This document shows, piece by piece, positions 15,974-24,056 of a stretch of DNA of 64,000 bases; the first letter of the stretch is position 1; every line of letters starts with the position of its first letter. The notes under the pieces were generated by a model, which saw only the letters and a program-made list of their open reading frames with translations, was not told the origin of the DNA and made no database searches. The position numbers were made by a program, and so were the translations under genes. This stretch comes from Rhizobium anhuiense (lineage in GTDB: Bacteria > Pseudomonadota > Alphaproteobacteria > Rhizobiales > Rhizobiaceae). The DNA lies in contig NZ_ML133524.1 of assembly GCF_003985145.1 (NCBI RefSeq), forward strand, positions 248,001 to 312,000, read 5' to 3'.

Positions 15974-17278
15974 ATGACTCGCAAAAGAGAAATCCACCTG
16001 GGCCTGTTTCTGCAAGGGGCGGGCCACCACGTATCCGGCTGGCGTCATCCTCACGCCGAGGCGGGAAGCGAGAATTTCGACTTGCTGAGACGCGTGTCCC
16101 AGATCGCCGAAGCAGCGAAATTCGACATGGTCTTTCTGGCCGACGGATTGACCAGCGGCATCGACGCTCATCCCTCGACGATCGCGCGTTTCGAGCCTTT
16201 GACGCTGCTTTCGGCGCTCGCCGTGGTGACAGACAAGATCGGCCTCGCGGCAACCGCATCCACGACTTATGGCGAGCCCTATCACACTGCCCGCGCCTTC
16301 GCCTCGATCGACCACCTGAGCCACGGCCGGGCCGCCTGGAACGTGGTCACGACATCCTATGCCCGCACGGCGAACAATTTCTCCAAGGCGCACCCGGAGC
16401 ACGATGAGCGTTACGCCGTGGCCGAGGAATTCGTCGACGTCGTGCGCGGACTGTGGGACAGCTGGGATGACGACGCCTTCGTCAAGGACAAGCAGAGCGG
16501 CGTCTATGCCGACCCTGCCAAGCTCCATGTGCTCGATCACAAGGGCAAGTATTTCTCAGTCAAGGGGCCGCTGAACATTCCGCGCGCACCGCAGGGCCAT
16601 CCGATCCTGATCCAGGCCGGCTCATCCGGCCCCGGCCAGGATCTTGCCGCCCGCACCGCCGACGTGGTGTTCACCGCGCAGCAGAGCCTCGAAGAGGCGC
16701 AGGCCTTCTACAAGAGCGTCAAGGAGCGCGTCGCGCGCTTCGGACGTCAGCCGGACGAGGTCGCCATCATGCCGGGCTTCCTGCCGGTGATTGGCCGCAC
16801 CGCCAGGGAAGCCGAGGACAAACTTGCAGAACTCGACAAGTGGACTGACATCAAAAGCGCCATGCCGCTTCTGGAAGAACGCATCGGCCACAGCCTTGCC
16901 GATTACGATGTCGATGGCCCTCTGCCGGACCTTCCGATCTCCGACCAGTTGCGCAGCCGTGCCGAATTGCTGACCGCGCTTGCAAGGCGCGAGAACCTGA
17001 CCATCCGTCAGTTGGCGCTGCGCGTTGCCGCCGGTCGCGGCCACCATATCGTGCTTGGCACGCCGGTCGAGATCGCCGACCGGATGCAGCAATGGTTTGA
17101 AAGCCGCGCCGCCGACGGCTTCAACGTCATGCCGCCGTTTTTTCCCGAAGGGCTCGAAGACTTCACGCAGATGGTCGTGCCGATCCTGCAGGAACGCGGC
17201 CTGTTCCGCACCCAATATGATGGCTCGACACTGCGCGAGCATCTCGGCCTTGCGCGGCCGGCACTAATTTCGCCCTAA
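15974..17278 (+). CDS. NtaA/SnaA/DszA/EmoA-type FMNH2-dependent monooxygenase
   Basis: This 434-residue luciferase-like enzyme belongs to the nitrilotriacetate/EDTA/desulfurisation monooxygenase branch. Typical features are LGLFLQGAGHHVSGWRHP at the N-terminus, FLADGLTSG, LSHGRAAWNVVTTSY, GHPILIQAGSSGPGQDLAARTADVVFT in two parts (residues about 210-235) and GTPVEIADRMQQWFE near 360. Such enzymes need reduced FMN from a separate reductase, which is not in this window. The start at 15974 has an AAGGA site; ATG 15956 would instead overlap the previous stop (ATGA). It probably oxidises a C-N or C-S bond in the imported compound. Confidence 0.9.
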   Translation: MTRKREIHLGLFLQGAGHHVSGWRHPHAEAGSENFDLLRRVSQIAEAAKFDMVFLADGLTSGIDAHPSTIARFEPLTLLSALAVVTDKIGLAATASTTYGEPYHTARAFASIDHLSHGRAAWNVVTTSYARTANNFSKAHPEHDERYAVAEEFVDVVRGLWDSWDDDAFVKDKQSGVYADPAKLHVLDHKGKYFSVKGPLNIPRAPQGHPILIQAGSSGPGQDLAARTADVVFTAQQSLEEAQAFYKSVKERVARFGRQPDEVAIMPGFLPVIGRTAREAEDKLAELDKWTDIKSAMPLLEERIGHSLADYDVDGPLPDLPISDQLRSRAELLTALARRENLTIRQLALRVAAGRGHHIVLGTPVEIADRMQQWFESRAADGFNVMPPFFPEGLEDFTQMVVPILQERGLFRTQYDGSTLREHLGLARPALISP

Positions 17279-17332
17279 CTGTGCGAAATATTGGCTAGAC
17301 ATACGACGTCAACGGAATCAGGCAGGTCGAAC

Positions 17333-19375
17333 ATGAACCTTCATCTCGAAACGGACGACGATCCGCGTACCCGCCAATTCATCGACGAGCATAACGGGCT
17401 TTCCGACAAGGAACTGAGAACACCGGAATTCGTTAGGGATCGCGATGCGATAAAAGCATTGATCGAACGGCAGGACAGGCTGATCGTCCCGATGCGCCGA
17501 GGCGGGTGGTTGTTCGATTTCCGGCAGAGCAAGGACAATCCTCTCGGCGTCTGGCTCCGCCTGCCGGCCGATCAGCAGCCCTTGCCCGATGCCGGCTGGG
17601 AACCGGTCTTCGATCTCGATGCCTTCTGCGTGAGCGAAGGCAAGCGTTGGAACTGGCGCGGCGCCGTCACCTGCCCATGGGAACCGACGCGAGTGCTGCT
17701 CACACTTTCGGACGGCGGCTCCGATCTTCTCCGGCTGCTCGAATTCGACGCCGAGAGCAAGCAGATCGTCGAGGGCGGCTTCGATACGCCAGCCGCGCGA
17801 TCGCATGCCAATTGGCTGAGCCGTGACGAGATCTGCTATTTCGGCTCCATCGACCGATTTTCGGCGACCCGTTCGGGATGGCCGCGGGTCGGGCGGCGAT
17901 TGAAGCGCGGGCAGCGGCCGGAAGAGGCCGCCGTCATGTTCGAAGCCGCCGACGAGGACGTCTACGGCTTCAATCTCGTCATCGACCCGGCCCTGTCAGG
18001 CGCTTCGGCCGATGCCGGATTGATCGACATTTTCGTCGCCGCCCATGAGATCGGCGTCGCCAGCGCGTTCCTGATCGCCAATGACGGCACGCAGCGGCGC
18101 ATCGATCTGCCTCAGGAGGCCGATTTCCAGTTCAATCACGATCATTGCCTTTGGCGGGCAAAGACCGATGAGCGCGTTGCGTCCGGCAGCCTCGTGCTGC
18201 AACGTTTCAACCCCAACTCGGAGACGGCTCTGCTCGGGCCGGAGCGGATTCTGTTTCAGCCTGCCGAGGGCCAGTCCATCTCGCAAATGATGCTGATGCG
18301 GGAGTGGTGCGTCTTCATCATCTCCGATCGGCTGCGTCCGCGTCTCATGGTGCTGGACCTGACAAGGCCCGATGCCGAACAGCGCGAAATCGCGCTGCCG
18401 GCGGACATGCAGACGGCCCATTTCAGGCCGATGCATGCCGATCTGCATCTTGGCGACGATACGCTCTGCATCGTCGGCCAAGGCTTCCTGCAGCCTCCGG
18501 CCTGTTATCGGCTCGAGCTGTCGGATCGCAGCAGAGAGGCCGAACCGATTTTCGTCGCCGCGGCGCCAAGCTATTTCGATGCGACCGATATGTCATCCGA
18601 ACTGCTGGAGGCTGTTTCCGAGGACGGGACGAAGGTTGCCTATCGGCTGATCCTGCCGAAGCAGTGGACCAAAGGCGCGCTGCCGGTGCTGCTTTACGGC
18701 TATGGCGGCTTCGATGTTTCGCTGTCGCCGAACTATTCCGGCGTGACGGGACGCTGGCTGGAGCAAGGCGGCGCCTATGTGCAGGCCTATATCCGCGGCG
18801 GCGGCGAATTCGGACCCGACTGGTATCGCAGCGCCAAGCGGCAGGGGCGAGACCGGGCCTTTGCCGATTTCGTCGCCATTGCCCGCGATCTCGTCGCCCG
18901 CGGCTACACCGTGCCGTCGCGGATCGCCTGCCAGGGCGGCAGCAATGGCGGCCTGCTGACCGGCGTGATGCTGACGCGCTACCCGGAGGATTTCGGCGCC
19001 GTCTGGTGCCAGGTGCCGGTCCTCGACATGACACGCTTCCACCTGTTCAGCGCAGGACAAGCCTGGATGGACGAATACGGCGATCCGGAGACGCCGGCGG
19101 ACCGGGATTTCATGCTCGGTTATTCGCCGCTGCACAATGTCGGGCCGGCGACCGAGGTCAGCTATCCGCCGATCTATATCGAAAGCTCCGCCAATGACGA
19201 CCGCGTGCATCCCTCGCATGCGCGCCGCTTTGCCGCGCGGCTGGAGGAAGCGGGACACCGTTCGCTCTTCCATGAATTCGGCTCCGGCGGGCATGGTGGC
19301 GACGGCAATTCCGAAGAGCGCGCCGCCCGCGCGGCGATGGGTTACAGCTTCCTTCGCCAAACCATCATGCGCTAA
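17333..19375 (+). CDS. Prolyl oligopeptidase family serine peptidase (S9A)
   Basis: The 680-residue protein has an N-terminal beta-propeller-like region and a C-terminal alpha/beta hydrolase. The catalytic triad can be placed at Ser537 (QGGSNGG), an Asp in SANDDRVH near residue 622-623, and His654 (GSGGHGG). VLLYGYGGFDVSLSP and IRGGGEFGPDWY upstream of the serine are classic S9A segments. No signal peptide is seen, so it should cut short peptides in the cytosol. It starts 54 bp after the monooxygenase and may be the last gene of that operon or have its own promoter. Confidence 0.9.
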   Translation: MNLHLETDDDPRTRQFIDEHNGLSDKELRTPEFVRDRDAIKALIERQDRLIVPMRRGGWLFDFRQSKDNPLGVWLRLPADQQPLPDAGWEPVFDLDAFCVSEGKRWNWRGAVTCPWEPTRVLLTLSDGGSDLLRLLEFDAESKQIVEGGFDTPAARSHANWLSRDEICYFGSIDRFSATRSGWPRVGRRLKRGQRPEEAAVMFEAADEDVYGFNLVIDPALSGASADAGLIDIFVAAHEIGVASAFLIANDGTQRRIDLPQEADFQFNHDHCLWRAKTDERVASGSLVLQRFNPNSETALLGPERILFQPAEGQSISQMMLMREWCVFIISDRLRPRLMVLDLTRPDAEQREIALPADMQTAHFRPMHADLHLGDDTLCIVGQGFLQPPACYRLELSDRSREAEPIFVAAAPSYFDATDMSSELLEAVSEDGTKVAYRLILPKQWTKGALPVLLYGYGGFDVSLSPNYSGVTGRWLEQGGAYVQAYIRGGGEFGPDWYRSAKRQGRDRAFADFVAIARDLVARGYTVPSRIACQGGSNGGLLTGVMLTRYPEDFGAVWCQVPVLDMTRFHLFSAGQAWMDEYGDPETPADRDFMLGYSPLHNVGPATEVSYPPIYIESSANDDRVHPSHARRFAARLEEAGHRSLFHEFGSGGHGGDGNSEERAARAAMGYSFLRQTIMR

Positions 19376-19376
19376 A

Positions 19377-19430
19377 GCTCTTTGTTTTATACATGTCGTT
19401 ATCCCGGAACCGCTGCGACATGTATTAGGA
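19377..19430. repeat. Rhizobial palindromic intergenic repeat, family C, copy 1
   Basis: A perfect 10-bp inverted repeat, ATACATGTCG (19389-19398) and CGACATGTAT (19416-19425), is preceded by GCTCTTTGTTTT. It starts right after the peptidase stop codon. A decayed relative lies at 60741-60799. Confidence 0.7.
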
Positions 19431-19481
19431 TACAACAGAATTGGAGGAGGAGAGCTTGTCGGCGCGCCTCTTTCTGCTACA

Positions 19482-19516
19482 AACAGGCTCAATAAATCAT
19501 ACTTTTTAACAGGCTC
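19482..19516 (+). promoter_or_regulatory. Direct 9-bp repeats before the sugar dehydrogenase gene
   Basis: AACAGGCTC occurs at 19482-19490 and again at 19508-19516, 26 bp apart, with an AT-rich spacer. They end 12 bp before the start codon at 19529. They may be regulator binding half-sites; there is no direct evidence. Confidence 0.3.
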
Positions 19517-19528
19517 GAGCGAAACACC

Positions 19529-20455
19529 ATGTCCCCTATCAACCTCGCCATCGTCGGCGTCGGCAAGATCGTCCGCGACCAGCATCTTCCCTCCATCGCC
19601 AAGACCCCGGATTTTAAGCTCGTCGCCACGGCGAGCCGCCACGGCACGGTCGAAGGCGTCACGAGCTACACCACGATCGAGGCGATGCTCGACGCCGAGC
19701 CGTCGATCGATGCGGTTTCGCTCTGCATGCCGCCGCAATATCGCTATGAGGCAGCCTACAAGGCACTCGTCGCCGGCAAGCATGTCTTCCTGGAAAAGCC
19801 GCCCGGCGCAACGCTCAGCGAAGTGGCCGATCTCGAGGCGCTTGCGAGCAAGCAGGGCGCGTCGCTCTTTGCCAGCTGGCATTCCCGCTATGCGCCGGGC
19901 GTCGAGGCCGCGAAGGCGTTTCTTGCCTCGACGACGATTGAAAGCGTGCATGTGATCTGGAAGGAGGATGTCCGCCACTGGCATCCGAACCAGGATTGGA
20001 TCTGGCAGGCCGGCGGCCTCGGCGTCTTCGATCCCGGCATCAATGCGCTGTCGATCGTCACCCATATCCTGCCGCGGCCGATCTTCATCACCGAGGCCGT
20101 TCTCGAGTTTCCCGAGAATCGCGATGCGCCGATCGCGGCCGACATCCACTTCCGCAATGCCGACGGCCTGCCGGTTCATGCCGAATTCGACTGGCGCCAG
20201 ACCGGCAAGCAGAGCTGGGACATCGTCGCGGAGACGGCCGCCGGCCAGATGGTGCTTTCCGAGGGCGGCGCCAAGCTTTCCATCAACGGTGCGCTGACAT
20301 TCGCCGAACCGGAGCAGGAATATCCTTCGCTCTACCGTCGCTTCGCCGAAATCGTCAAAGCCGGCAGATCGGATGTCGACCTCGCGCCGCTGCGCCACGT
20401 CGCCGACGCCTTCATGCTCGGCAAGCGGAAGTTCGTCGACGCATTCCACGACTGA
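19529..20455 (+). CDS. Gfo/Idh/MocA-family sugar 1-dehydrogenase (galactose/arabinose type)
   Basis: The 308-residue NAD(P)-dependent oxidoreductase has an N-terminal Rossmann fold (IVGVGKIVRDQHLPSIA) and the family EKP motif (HVFLEKPPGATLSEV). The segment HWHPNQDWIWQ then GGLGVFDPGINALSI is characteristic of bacterial D-galactose and L-arabinose 1-dehydrogenases, which open the oxidative, De Ley-Doudoroff-type breakdown of these sugars. No other gene of such a pathway is adjacent. Sugar preference cannot be set by eye. Confidence 0.85.
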   Translation: MSPINLAIVGVGKIVRDQHLPSIAKTPDFKLVATASRHGTVEGVTSYTTIEAMLDAEPSIDAVSLCMPPQYRYEAAYKALVAGKHVFLEKPPGATLSEVADLEALASKQGASLFASWHSRYAPGVEAAKAFLASTTIESVHVIWKEDVRHWHPNQDWIWQAGGLGVFDPGINALSIVTHILPRPIFITEAVLEFPENRDAPIAADIHFRNADGLPVHAEFDWRQTGKQSWDIVAETAAGQMVLSEGGAKLSINGALTFAEPEQEYPSLYRRFAEIVKAGRSDVDLAPLRHVADAFMLGKRKFVDAFHD

Positions 20456-20528
20456 GGGTCGCAATAACGTCATAGAAACCGGCAAGATTTGCCGGCCTAT
20501 GTGCAATAGTGTTCGGGGGCAGCCGCTC

Positions 20529-21032
20529 ATGAGCAACAAATTCCGCCGCAAGGGCCGATTTTTCCGCGTGTTGAAGATTGGCATCCTTGTGGTGCCGCTT
20601 CTCGGCCTTGCAGCATGTTCGGGCGAACAGGTCGTCATGCCTCCTGATGCACCGGGCGTTTCCCGATCCGAGGAATATTCCTTCGGATCTGCGACCCAGG
20701 CCCAGGATTGGCAGGCCACCAAAAAGGTACTGGACCAACTGGAAGGGCGGTTCGGAGAGAAATTCGTGCGTGTCCTGGCGCGCAATCTCGCCAGCACCAC
20801 CAGCCCGCAAAGCATCAAGGCCTATTATGCCGAACGCCTTGTCCATCAAGCCGGCTGGGCGGAAATGCCGGTCAGCACTTTTGCCGACAGCGCGTGGGCA
20901 TTCGCTTTTGTCAGTCCGAGCGGAAAGCGGGTTTTGGCAGTGGAGGCGCTCAATCCGTCGGAAGATGCGGGAGGGATCGTCCCCCTCAACATCCTGACGA
21001 ACCTCGACGAGGACAAAGGGTCGAAAGGATAA
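20529..21032 (+). CDS. Hypothetical lipoprotein
   Basis: The 167-residue protein has a basic N-terminus, a hydrophobic stretch and a lipobox (GLAAC), then SGEQVVMPPDAPG, so it should be a membrane-anchored lipoprotein. I recognise no domain in the remaining 135 residues. The ATG at 20529 is preceded by a G-rich site (GGGGGCAG); an ATG ten codons upstream in the same frame is possible, while the longer frame overlaps the sugar dehydrogenase gene. It ends at a hairpin shared with convergent holC. Confidence 0.75.
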   Translation: MSNKFRRKGRFFRVLKIGILVVPLLGLAACSGEQVVMPPDAPGVSRSEEYSFGSATQAQDWQATKKVLDQLEGRFGEKFVRVLARNLASTTSPQSIKAYYAERLVHQAGWAEMPVSTFADSAWAFAFVSPSGKRVLAVEALNPSEDAGGIVPLNILTNLDEDKGSKG

Positions 21033-21035
21033 CGG

Positions 21036-21067
21036 CTTCCGACGGCCGCTGAGAACGACGTCGGAAG
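21036..21067. terminator. Hairpin between convergent lipoprotein gene and holC
   Basis: A perfect 9-bp stem, CTTCCGACG/CGTCGGAAG, with a 14-nt loop starts 3 bp after the lipoprotein stop. No clear T-run follows on either strand, so it may work with Rho or only protect 3' ends. Confidence 0.5.
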
Positions 21068-21081
21068 ACTTCATACAGCAA

Positions 21082-21100
21082 TTCAAAATCTTACAGCGTC
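21082..21100. repeat. Fragment of the RIME-like element at the holC stop
   Basis: TTCAAAATCTTACAGCGTC matches positions 1307-1325 of the full element with one substitution. The holC stop codon (TGA on the minus strand, 21099-21101) lies inside it, so the end of holC appears to have been shaped by the repeat. Confidence 0.55.
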
Positions 21101-21548
21101 AGGCCTTCTTCTCCCACCGCCCCTCCGGCGTCTGCTGCCAATAGGTGAGGTTATGCCCCTCACCTTTCAGCTTCTTCCATTGCGCACGGGCGGCTTCCAG
21201 TTGCTCCTGGTCATGACCGTCGAACATGAAGACGATGCGCTCATAGGCATCGGCCGGCGGCGGCTCGGCGCCGTCGACGATGAAACGCACGGTCGCCGCA
21301 TTGGCATTGTCTGACGTCACCGTCAAAAGCACAGGCTGGCTTTCGGCGAAATCGGCCTCGTCGGTGCCGTGCGGCAGGAAGCTCTCCTCGCGGAACGTCC
21401 AAAGATGCTGATCGAGAGCATCGCGCCGCGCCGGCTCACGCGTCTGGACGGCAACGCGCCAGCCGCGCTCGACGCTTTTGTCGATGAGCGGCGGAAGCGC
21501 GTCCTCCAGCCGGCTTTCGGTCAGATGATAGAAGAGAACGTCCGTCAT
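21099..21548 (-). CDS. holC: DNA polymerase III subunit chi
   Basis: HolC is an accessory clamp-loader subunit that links the polymerase III holoenzyme to single-stranded DNA-binding protein. The 149-residue protein shows the family pattern: VLFYHLTESRLEDALPPL at the N-terminus, ALDQHLWTFREESFLPHG near 45-62, QPVLLT near 72 and YERIVFMFDGHD near 102. Its start overlaps the pepA stop (TGA/ATG), an arrangement common in alphaproteobacteria and some other proteobacteria. It is made at lower abundance than PepA in most bacteria, and coupling may regulate this. Confidence 0.94.
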   Translation of the reverse strand: MTDVLFYHLTESRLEDALPPLIDKSVERGWRVAVQTREPARRDALDQHLWTFREESFLPHGTDEADFAESQPVLLTVTSDNANAATVRFIVDGAEPPPADAYERIVFMFDGHDQEQLEAARAQWKKLKGEGHNLTYWQQTPEGRWEKKA

Positions 21549-23038
21549 CAGGATTCATAATGGGCGCGGACGAACTCATCGAGCAGGCGCACACCGAAAC
21601 CGGAACCCCAGGACTGGTTGATCTCGTCCTGCGGCGAGCCCATCGCCGTGCCGGCAATGTCGAGATGCGCCCAGGGCGTGTCCTGCACGAAGCGCTTGAG
21701 GAAATGCGCCGCCGTGATCGAGCCGGCCTGCCGGCCGCCGGTATTCTTCATGTCGGCGAACTTGCTGTCGATCAGCTTGTCGTAGTCCCGGCCGAGCGGC
21801 ATGCGCCAGAGCTTCTCATTGCTCGAAAGGCCGGCTGCCGTCAGCTGGGCGGAAAGCTGGTCGTCATTGGAGAACAGCCCGGCATGCACGTTGCCGAGCG
21901 CCACGACGATCGCGCCGGTCAGCGTGGCGAGATTGATCATGAACTGCGGCTTGAAACGATCGTTGCAGTACCAGAGCGCATCGCAGAGCACGAGGCGGCC
22001 CTCGGCATCGGTGTTGATCACCTCGATCGTCTGGCCGGACATCGAGGTGACGATGTCGCCCGGACGCTGGGCGTTGCCGTCGGGCATGTTCTCGACCAGG
22101 CCGATGATACCGACGGCGTTGACGGCGGCCTTGCGCGAGGCGAGCACATGCATGAGGCCGGTGACGGCTGCCGCCCCGCCCATATCACCCTTCATGTCCT
22201 CCATGCCGGCGGCCGGCTTGATCGAAATGCCGCCGGTATCGAAGACCACGCCTTTGCCGACGAAGGCGACGGGACGATCCTTGGCCTTGCCGCCCTTCCA
22301 CTGCATGACCGCCAGGCGCGGCGGGCGCACGGAGCCCTGGGCGACGCCGAGAAGGGCGCCCATGCCGAGACGGCGCATCTCCTTCTCGGTCAGGATTTCC
22401 ACTTCGACGCCGAGCTTTTCCAGCTCTCTCGCCTTGGCGGCGAACTCGACGGGCCCGAGCACATTCGGCGGTTCGTTGACGAGGTCACGGGCCAGATTGA
22501 CGCCGCCGGCAACCGCTTCGGAATCGGAAAACGCCTTCTTGGCACCAGCCGCATCGGCGGTGACGATCGTCACCTTGACAGATTTCGCCGGCTTCTCCTC
22601 CTCGTCGCCCTTCTTCGTCTTGTAGGTATCGAAGCTATAGGCGCGCAGCAGAATGCCGAGCGCGAAGTCGGCGGCGGCCCGCGCGCTCGTCTCGAGCCCA
22701 GGCACGTCGATGAAGACAGCGGCCTTGTCGGTATTCTTGATTCTCGATGCCGCGGCACCGCCGGCCTTCAGCCAGTCATGGGCGGTGAGTTCGGCGGCCT
22801 TGCCAAGCCCGATGACGACGATGCGCTCGACGGGCGCGCCTTCGGGGGCGACGATATCGAGAGCGCTCATGGATTTCGCGGAGAATCGGGCGATCCTGGC
22901 AGCCTTGACGATCACGCCTGCCGGGTCGACCGTTTCGGCGCCGGCAGCGCTGTCGGCCTCCACGGTCTTCAACAGGATCGACAGGCCGCCATTGAGCTTT
23001 GCCGACTTTGCGAATGAAATTTCCAACTTTGCTGACAT
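21548..23038 (-). CDS. pepA: Leucyl aminopeptidase (M17)
   Basis: PepA is a hexameric di-zinc (or manganese) exopeptidase that releases N-terminal residues from peptides. The 496-residue protein has an N-terminal macro-like domain and a C-terminal M17 catalytic domain. The latter shows [15 protein letters not shown] with metal-binding Lys and Asp, KGDMGGAA, and the signature [10 protein letters not shown]. The start at 23038 (MSAKLEI) has a GGAG ribosome binding site; a frame extended by 27 codons is less likely. In several bacteria PepA also binds DNA, but nothing here shows that. It forms an operon with holC. Confidence 0.95.
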   Translation of the reverse strand: MSAKLEISFAKSAKLNGGLSILLKTVEADSAAGAETVDPAGVIVKAARIARFSAKSMSALDIVAPEGAPVERIVVIGLGKAAELTAHDWLKAGGAAASRIKNTDKAAVFIDVPGLETSARAAADFALGILLRAYSFDTYKTKKGDEEEKPAKSVKVTIVTADAAGAKKAFSDSEAVAGGVNLARDLVNEPPNVLGPVEFAAKARELEKLGVEVEILTEKEMRRLGMGALLGVAQGSVRPPRLAVMQWKGGKAKDRPVAFVGKGVVFDTGGISIKPAAGMEDMKGDMGGAAAVTGLMHVLASRKAAVNAVGIIGLVENMPDGNAQRPGDIVTSMSGQTIEVINTDAEGRLVLCDALWYCNDRFKPQFMINLATLTGAIVVALGNVHAGLFSNDDQLSAQLTAAGLSSNEKLWRMPLGRDYDKLIDSKFADMKNTGGRQAGSITAAHFLKRFVQDTPWAHLDIAGTAMGSPQDEINQSWGSGFGVRLLDEFVRAHYES

Positions 23039-23182
23039 GTCTTCTCCGCTGGGATTCTTTGAAATCCGTCCCTGGCGGATAATTTCGCGTTTGGCGGGTC
23101 TGTCAATGGCTTGCGACAATTGTTATGGTCGCCCGCGGCCATCACGGCCCTCATGTTTTCGTCAGTTTCGTAGATATTCGCG

Positions 23183-23956
23183 TTGACAGTTTTTTCGAAA
23201 AATCGATGGCGGGGGCTCGCAATCCGCCTGCCGAAAACGACTTTCGGCGCATTCATGCTGCTGTTCTGGACGTGGTGGGCGCTGCTTGCCGTCTTCCGCG
23301 CATTCCCCGGAATAGACATCTATTTTTCCCAGCTTTTTTTCGTGGCCACAGATTGCGGTGCGACTGCCGCCGCCGGGAGCATCTGCGGCGGCTTTCCCTA
23401 TCGCGACGTCGCGACCTTCGATCTGCTACGCACCATCTTTTTCCGCCTACCCTATGTCGTCGCGATCGTGATGGTGTGGAAAATCATCGAATGCTACCAG
23501 CAGCATGGCGCGACCTTCAACGCAGATCGGGCCCGCAAGCTCAAGGTCGCACTCGGAACGCTGCTGATCGGACCGGTGCTGCTCGTCAATGTCGTGCTGA
23601 AAGAACATTGGGGCCGGCCGCGGCCGATACAGACGGATATTTTCGGCGGTGCGCTGCATTTCGCCGAGGCGGGTTCGCTTGCCGGAAAATGCGTTTCGAA
23701 TTGCTCGTTCATATCAGGCGAGGCAGCAAGCGCCGGCTGGCTCTTCTGCCTTCTGATCTTCGTTCCGAAATCCCTGCGTTACGCGCTGGTGCCGCCGGTG
23801 GCGGCGATCTCCATCCTCACGCCGGCGATGCGGCTATCCTTCGGCGCGCACTACCTCTCCGACGTCGTTCTTGGATGGCTTTCCTCGCTGGTCGTCTTCG
23901 CCGCACTGCTGGCGTTAACTGAGTCGCAACAGCATCAAAAAAATTCTGAAATTTGA
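23183..23956 (+). CDS. PAP2-family membrane phosphatase, possible lipid A phosphatase
   Basis: The 257-residue membrane protein has about six helices and the three-part lipid phosphatase signature: K-x6-RP (KEHWGRPRP), SGE (CSFISGEAAS) where most PAP2 enzymes have PSGH, and R-x5-H-x3-D (RLSFGAHYLSD). Rhizobium removes lipid A phosphates with the PAP2 enzymes LpxE and LpxF, and the gene lies just before lptF-lptG-lptD, so an envelope lipid is a likely substrate. Only a TTG start (23183) fits; an in-frame TAG lies four codons upstream and the first in-frame ATG falls inside membrane helix 1. Confidence 0.8.
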   Translation: MTVFSKNRWRGLAIRLPKTTFGAFMLLFWTWWALLAVFRAFPGIDIYFSQLFFVATDCGATAAAGSICGGFPYRDVATFDLLRTIFFRLPYVVAIVMVWKIIECYQQHGATFNADRARKLKVALGTLLIGPVLLVNVVLKEHWGRPRPIQTDIFGGALHFAEAGSLAGKCVSNCSFISGEAASAGWLFCLLIFVPKSLRYALVPPVAAISILTPAMRLSFGAHYLSDVVLGWLSSLVVFAALLALTESQQHQKNSEI

Positions 23957-24056
23957 ATGAATTTTTGACACCAGCTTGTCGCAAAAGCGCGACAAAGAGC
24001 GTAGAGGGATTCTCCTGCAAAGCCGTTTGGGCGTGCAGGTGCTTTCAAGGGCAGGC

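Noticed and set aside
18593..20818. 741-codon open frame on the minus strand across the peptidase, sugar dehydrogenase and lipoprotein genes
   Set aside because: It is antisense to three genes with clear motifs and has no recognisable domain. Long antisense frames are common in GC-rich DNA with strong third-position bias.
21560..23017. 485-codon plus-strand frame opposite pepA
   Set aside because: Shadow of pepA; composition typical of antisense frames.
23125..23922. Alternative frame over the PAP2 gene with an apparent ATG start
   Set aside because: The other frame has the complete phosphatase signature and membrane helices; this one is Arg-rich and lacks motifs.
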